A stretch of 32,622 bases of DNA from an uncultured Lentisphaerota bacterium (GTDB taxonomy: Bacteria > Verrucomicrobiota > Lentisphaeria > Oligosphaerales > CAITYL01): positions 1 to 32,622 of the forward strand of contig CAITYL010000231.1 in NCBI GenBank assembly GCA_903896595.1. Reading direction: 5' to 3'. Positions 30,067 to 32,622 of the stretch are shown piece by piece. How positions within the stretch are numbered: position 1 is the stretch's first letter; each line of letters starts with the position of its first letter. The notes beneath the pieces are model-generated. The model ran no database searches. It had not been told where the DNA came from and was given only the letters and a program-made list of their open reading frames with translations. The position numbers were made by a program, and so were the translations under genes.

Positions 30067-32487
30067 TCAGGCCGGCGGCGGCGGTTGCAGGCGGAGGTGG
30101 AGGTGGGTTGCGGTGTCCGCGGCCAGGGTCACGGTCAGGGTCCGGCCATGAATGGGGCCGGCCGCGGGTCCGGTTTCCGGGCTCTCGGTCGCGACCATGG
30201 GCCGGGCAAAGAGCAGGGTGACGGTTTGGGAGTGATCGGGGCGCAGGGCGACTTCGATCCAATTGCCGTCCGCTTGCCAGGCGATATCCACGGTCAGGGC
30301 GCCGCGGGCGCGGAGTCCGCAGGCTTGGCCCTGGGGCCAGCGGGCCGGCAGGGCCGGCAGGATCTCGAGCTGGCCCGGCCGCGAGACGAGGAGCATTTCC
30401 TGCACGGCCGCTGTCCAGCCCATATTGGCGTCGATCTGGAACGGGGCGTGTGGCAGGTCGGTGCAGAGGCCCATGTCCCGCCAATCATTATGCAAGGTGA
30501 AGAAGTTAGGAAGGGTGCTGGCCCGGCTGACCAGGTCCAGGCACTCCAGGGCGCGGTCGCCATTGCCAGCGCGGGCGAAGGCGTTGGCGAGGTTGACCAG
30601 CCCCCAGCAGGAGCCGGCCTTGAGCCCCTCGGTGAAGCGCGTCTCCATGGCGGCCACGGCGGCGGCGAACAGCTCCGGCGTCTGATCGCGGGTGATTTCC
30701 AGGCCGGGGAAAAGCGGGTACAGTTGGGACTGGTGGCGGTGCTGGTGATGCTCCGCCAAGTGTTCGGGCAGCCACTCCGCCAGGGTGCCGTCGGCATTCA
30801 CGCGATAGGGCGGGAAATGGGCGAGCATGCTTCGCCACTTGCCCCGTTCGTCTCCGTAGAGGTCCAGCAGCTCCGCACCTTCCACCAAGTGCGTCAGCAC
30901 TTCCTTGGCAATGGCGAGCTCAATGGTGGGGTTGACGGTGGTCTGCATGTTGCCGCCGCCTTCGTCGCCGTCCCAGTAGTTGGCGGGGGTGTTCTCGGGT
31001 GAATTGCCGGGGGCCAGGAGCCAGGTGCCGTCGGGGCCGGGGACCAGGTAATCTTCGTAGAACAGCGCCACGTCCCGGAGGAACGGCAGTGCCCGCCGGC
31101 GGAGGAACTCCCGGTCGCCGGTAAAGCGCCAATAGTCGTAGTAATGCTGGCCGACCCAGCCGGCGGCGCCGATGAAGTGCAGGATGTGCGGCGCGGCGCA
31201 GCGGGCAATGCCGCTGTCGGGCATGGTGACCGCCGGCAGATGGATGCCGCGGCAGCCGTAGAGGCGGCGGGCATTGATGCGGAAATCCTCCAGCAGCCGT
31301 TCGCAGTAGTCGAACACCGGGAGCAGCAGTTCCGGCAGGTTGCCGGTGAGCGCCTGCCAGTAGATCATCTGCAGGTTCACGTTGGTCATATTGAAGCTCC
31401 AGAAGCCGCCGTACTCGCCGCACCACAGGCCGAGTAACGGACAGGGCTGGCCGTCCTCGCGGGTGCTGGAGATCAGCAGGTAACGGCCGAACGCCCACTG
31501 CCGTTCGACCATGGCGGCCGGGGTCTCGCCCTGATAGGCCATGAGCAGCAGTTCCTCATTGGCCAGGGTGCGTTCCGCCGCGGGCGCCCCCAAGTCGAGC
31601 GACGTCCGCCGGAACAGGGCGCTGTGCAGGGCGGCATGGGGCGCGAGCAGCTCTGCGTAACCGGCCGTCACCGTGCCGAGTTCGCTGGTCAGGCGGGCCC
31701 AGGCGGCCTGACGCGGTTCCTTGATGAACACCTTCAGTAGCAGTAGGACACGGTCGGCGCCGGTCACCTGCACCTCTGAACCCGCCGCCGCCACTGTGCC
31801 GCCGGTCGCCACCACCCGGACGACAGCGCCGAAATCGCTGCCGTCATCGTTGCGGGCGGCGTAACAAACGATGTTGTTCGCGGCCTTGACCTCCACCTCG
31901 GTGGGCAGTTCGGCGTCCTTGCCGCCGAACGGCCGGACCGCGTCGCTGCGCTGATGCAGGTCCAGACCGATGCGGGCGGTGACGCTGCCCGGCCGGCTGC
32001 CGCGGAGTTCGCAGACCACCAAGTCGGCGGCACGGGAGACGAACAGGATGCGTTCGTAATCGAGGTCGCCATCCCGCCACGTCACGGCGACTTCGCCCGT
32101 GGCCATGTCTAATCGGCGTCGGTAGGCCTTAAACCCATGGCAGGCCGGCATGACGATGCGCAGGTCGCCCAACGGCAGGGGAAAGGGCCAGCTCGGCTGG
32201 TAACCGCGGTCAGCCAGCGCCTGCTGCATCAGCGGCTGCGCCTCTGGTTCCCGCTTGGCCAGCAGCAGTTCGCGCATCCGCGGCAACCGGTCGCTGACCT
32301 CAGGCAGTTCCGCCACCCGGCAGGCGCACCACAGGTCGGCATGGGTGAGCATGACGGTTTCGCGGTACACGCCACCGTACACCGCGGCCCCGATCTGGCC
32401 GTTGCCGGCCGGCACCGCATCGCGCCAGCGGGCGGCCCACCAGGCGGCGGGCTGGAGCATGGTCATGGTCTGGGGGGAGGTGGGCAT
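30067..32487 (-). CDS. GH95 family glycoside hydrolase (alpha-L-fucosidase / alpha-L-galactosidase type)
   Basis: An 806-residue enzyme of family GH95, which removes terminal alpha-1,2-L-fucose or related L-galactose from glycans by inversion. The N-terminal super-sandwich starts with VPAGNGQIGAAVYGGV. In the (alpha/alpha)6 barrel the residues known from the Bifidobacterium AfcA structure can be placed: the activating Asn pair N369 and N371 in TNVNLQMIYW, the general acid E498 in APGNSPENT, and D686 in APFQIDANMG. All are present. No signal peptide is seen, so it acts in the cytoplasm on imported oligosaccharides, whereas many relatives are exported. The start ATG at 32487 lacks a clear ribosome site; 32466 is an alternative. 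It is convergent with the Phd/ParE module. Confidence 0.93.
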   Translation of the reverse strand: MPTSPQTMTMLQPAAWWAARWRDAVPAGNGQIGAAVYGGVYRETVMLTHADLWCACRVAELPEVSDRLPRMRELLLAKREPEAQPLMQQALADRGYQPSWPFPLPLGDLRIVMPACHGFKAYRRRLDMATGEVAVTWRDGDLDYERILFVSRAADLVVCELRGSRPGSVTARIGLDLHQRSDAVRPFGGKDAELPTEVEVKAANNIVCYAARNDDGSDFGAVVRVVATGGTVAAAGSEVQVTGADRVLLLLKVFIKEPRQAAWARLTSELGTVTAGYAELLAPHAALHSALFRRTSLDLGAPAAERTLANEELLLMAYQGETPAAMVERQWAFGRYLLISSTREDGQPCPLLGLWCGEYGGFWSFNMTNVNLQMIYWQALTGNLPELLLPVFDYCERLLEDFRINARRLYGCRGIHLPAVTMPDSGIARCAAPHILHFIGAAGWVGQHYYDYWRFTGDREFLRRRALPFLRDVALFYEDYLVPGPDGTWLLAPGNSPENTPANYWDGDEGGGNMQTTVNPTIELAIAKEVLTHLVEGAELLDLYGDERGKWRSMLAHFPPYRVNADGTLAEWLPEHLAEHHQHRHQSQLYPLFPGLEITRDQTPELFAAAVAAMETRFTEGLKAGSCWGLVNLANAFARAGNGDRALECLDLVSRASTLPNFFTLHNDWRDMGLCTDLPHAPFQIDANMGWTAAVQEMLLVSRPGQLEILPALPARWPQGQACGLRARGALTVDIAWQADGNWIEVALRPDHSQTVTLLFARPMVATESPETGPAAGPIHGRTLTVTLAADTATHLHLRLQPPPPA

Positions 32488-32500
32488 GCGGGGGGACCGG

Positions 32501-32612
32501 TTGGGTGGTTGGGTGGTTGAGGGGTTGAGGGGTTGAGGGGTTGAGGGGTTGAGGGGTTGAGGGGTTGAGGGGTTGAGGGGTTGAGGGGTTGAGGGGTTGA
32601 GGGGTTGAGGGG
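32501..32612 (+). repeat. G-rich octamer tandem array upstream of the GH95 gene
   Basis: Two units TTGGGTGG followed by twelve exact units TTGAGGGG (32517-32612), 14 octamers in all, ending 10 nt before the window edge. It lies 13 to 125 nt upstream of the GH95 start codon, within the expected promoter or leader. Runs of four G at 8-bp spacing can form G-quadruplexes on the plus strand. Confidence 0.95.
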
Positions 32613-32622
32613 TTGGCGCGCG

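Noticed and set aside
29818..31002. 394-codon plus-strand frame across the ParE and GH95 region
   Set aside because: It is antisense to GH95 and in a wrong frame for ParE; no domain is visible.
1..32622. tRNA, rRNA or other structured RNA genes
   Set aside because: No cloverleaf, GTTCRANNC-type T-arm in context, or rRNA segment was recognised by eye; a covariance-model scan would settle this.

Overview
This 32.6 kb window is most likely a chromosomal segment of a PVC-superphylum bacterium (Lentisphaerota, Kiritimatiellota or a close Verrucomicrobiota relative). The inference rests on co-occurrence of a Gram-negative-style PEP-CTERM protein, a type II pseudopilin with a long conserved hydrophobic N-terminus, sugar-responsive LacI and AraC regulators, several polysaccharide-type glycoside hydrolases, an LA_2272-type surface repeat protein, and many short intergenic repeats. 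GC is high in housekeeping genes and visibly lower in the carbohydrate genes at about 20.5-23.6 kb and 27.2-28.8 kb. I saw no rRNA, tRNA, CRISPR array, transposase or phage genes.

Layout. (1) 139-969: AraC-family regulator. (2) 1201-8522, minus strand: ribosomal protein operon rplV-rpsC-rplP-rpmC-rpsQ-rplN-rplX-rplE-rpsN(Z)-rpsH-rplF-rplR-rpsE-rplO-secY, ending in a strong hairpin terminator. It lacks the front half of the S10 operon (rpsJ to rpsS), rpmD, and the usual adk/map/infA tail; a secreted coiled-coil protein sits immediately upstream of rplV. (3) 9.4-18.0 kb: single housekeeping and envelope genes (LA_2272 surface protein, trxB, marC, rsmA, a zinc-ribbon lipoprotein, a SanA/YdcF protein, an LD-carboxypeptidase), with two divergent toxin-antitoxin modules and at least three families of dispersed hairpin repeats between them. 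(4) 18.3-19.5 kb: an AAA+ ATPase of the DUF4143 type flanked by a 24-bp direct repeat. (5) 19.7-29.1 kb, all minus strand: a carbohydrate locus made of two related cassettes. One is LacI - PEP-CTERM protein - secreted TIM-barrel protein - pseudopilin. The other is a truncated LacI copy - secreted five-bladed-propeller hydrolase - GHL10-like hydrolase - unknown protein. Both carry the same promoter with a tandem operator of 21-bp period. (6) 29.5-30.0 kb: a Phd/ParE module whose toxin lost its C-terminus to a hairpin-rich repeat. (7) 30.1-32.5 kb: a cytoplasmic GH95 enzyme with all catalytic residues, preceded by a G-rich octamer array.

The most unusual signals are non-coding: a repeat with perfect 18-bp arms whose ~40-nt spacer looks inverted between its two copies, a 67-bp terminal-inverted-repeat element on both sides of trxB with pairing-preserving changes, and a duplicated LacI control region in which one repressor has been cut to its DNA-binding part. 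Small unlisted genes include a 41-aa membrane peptide after the second PIN toxin and a 9-aa leader peptide coupled to the pseudopilin.
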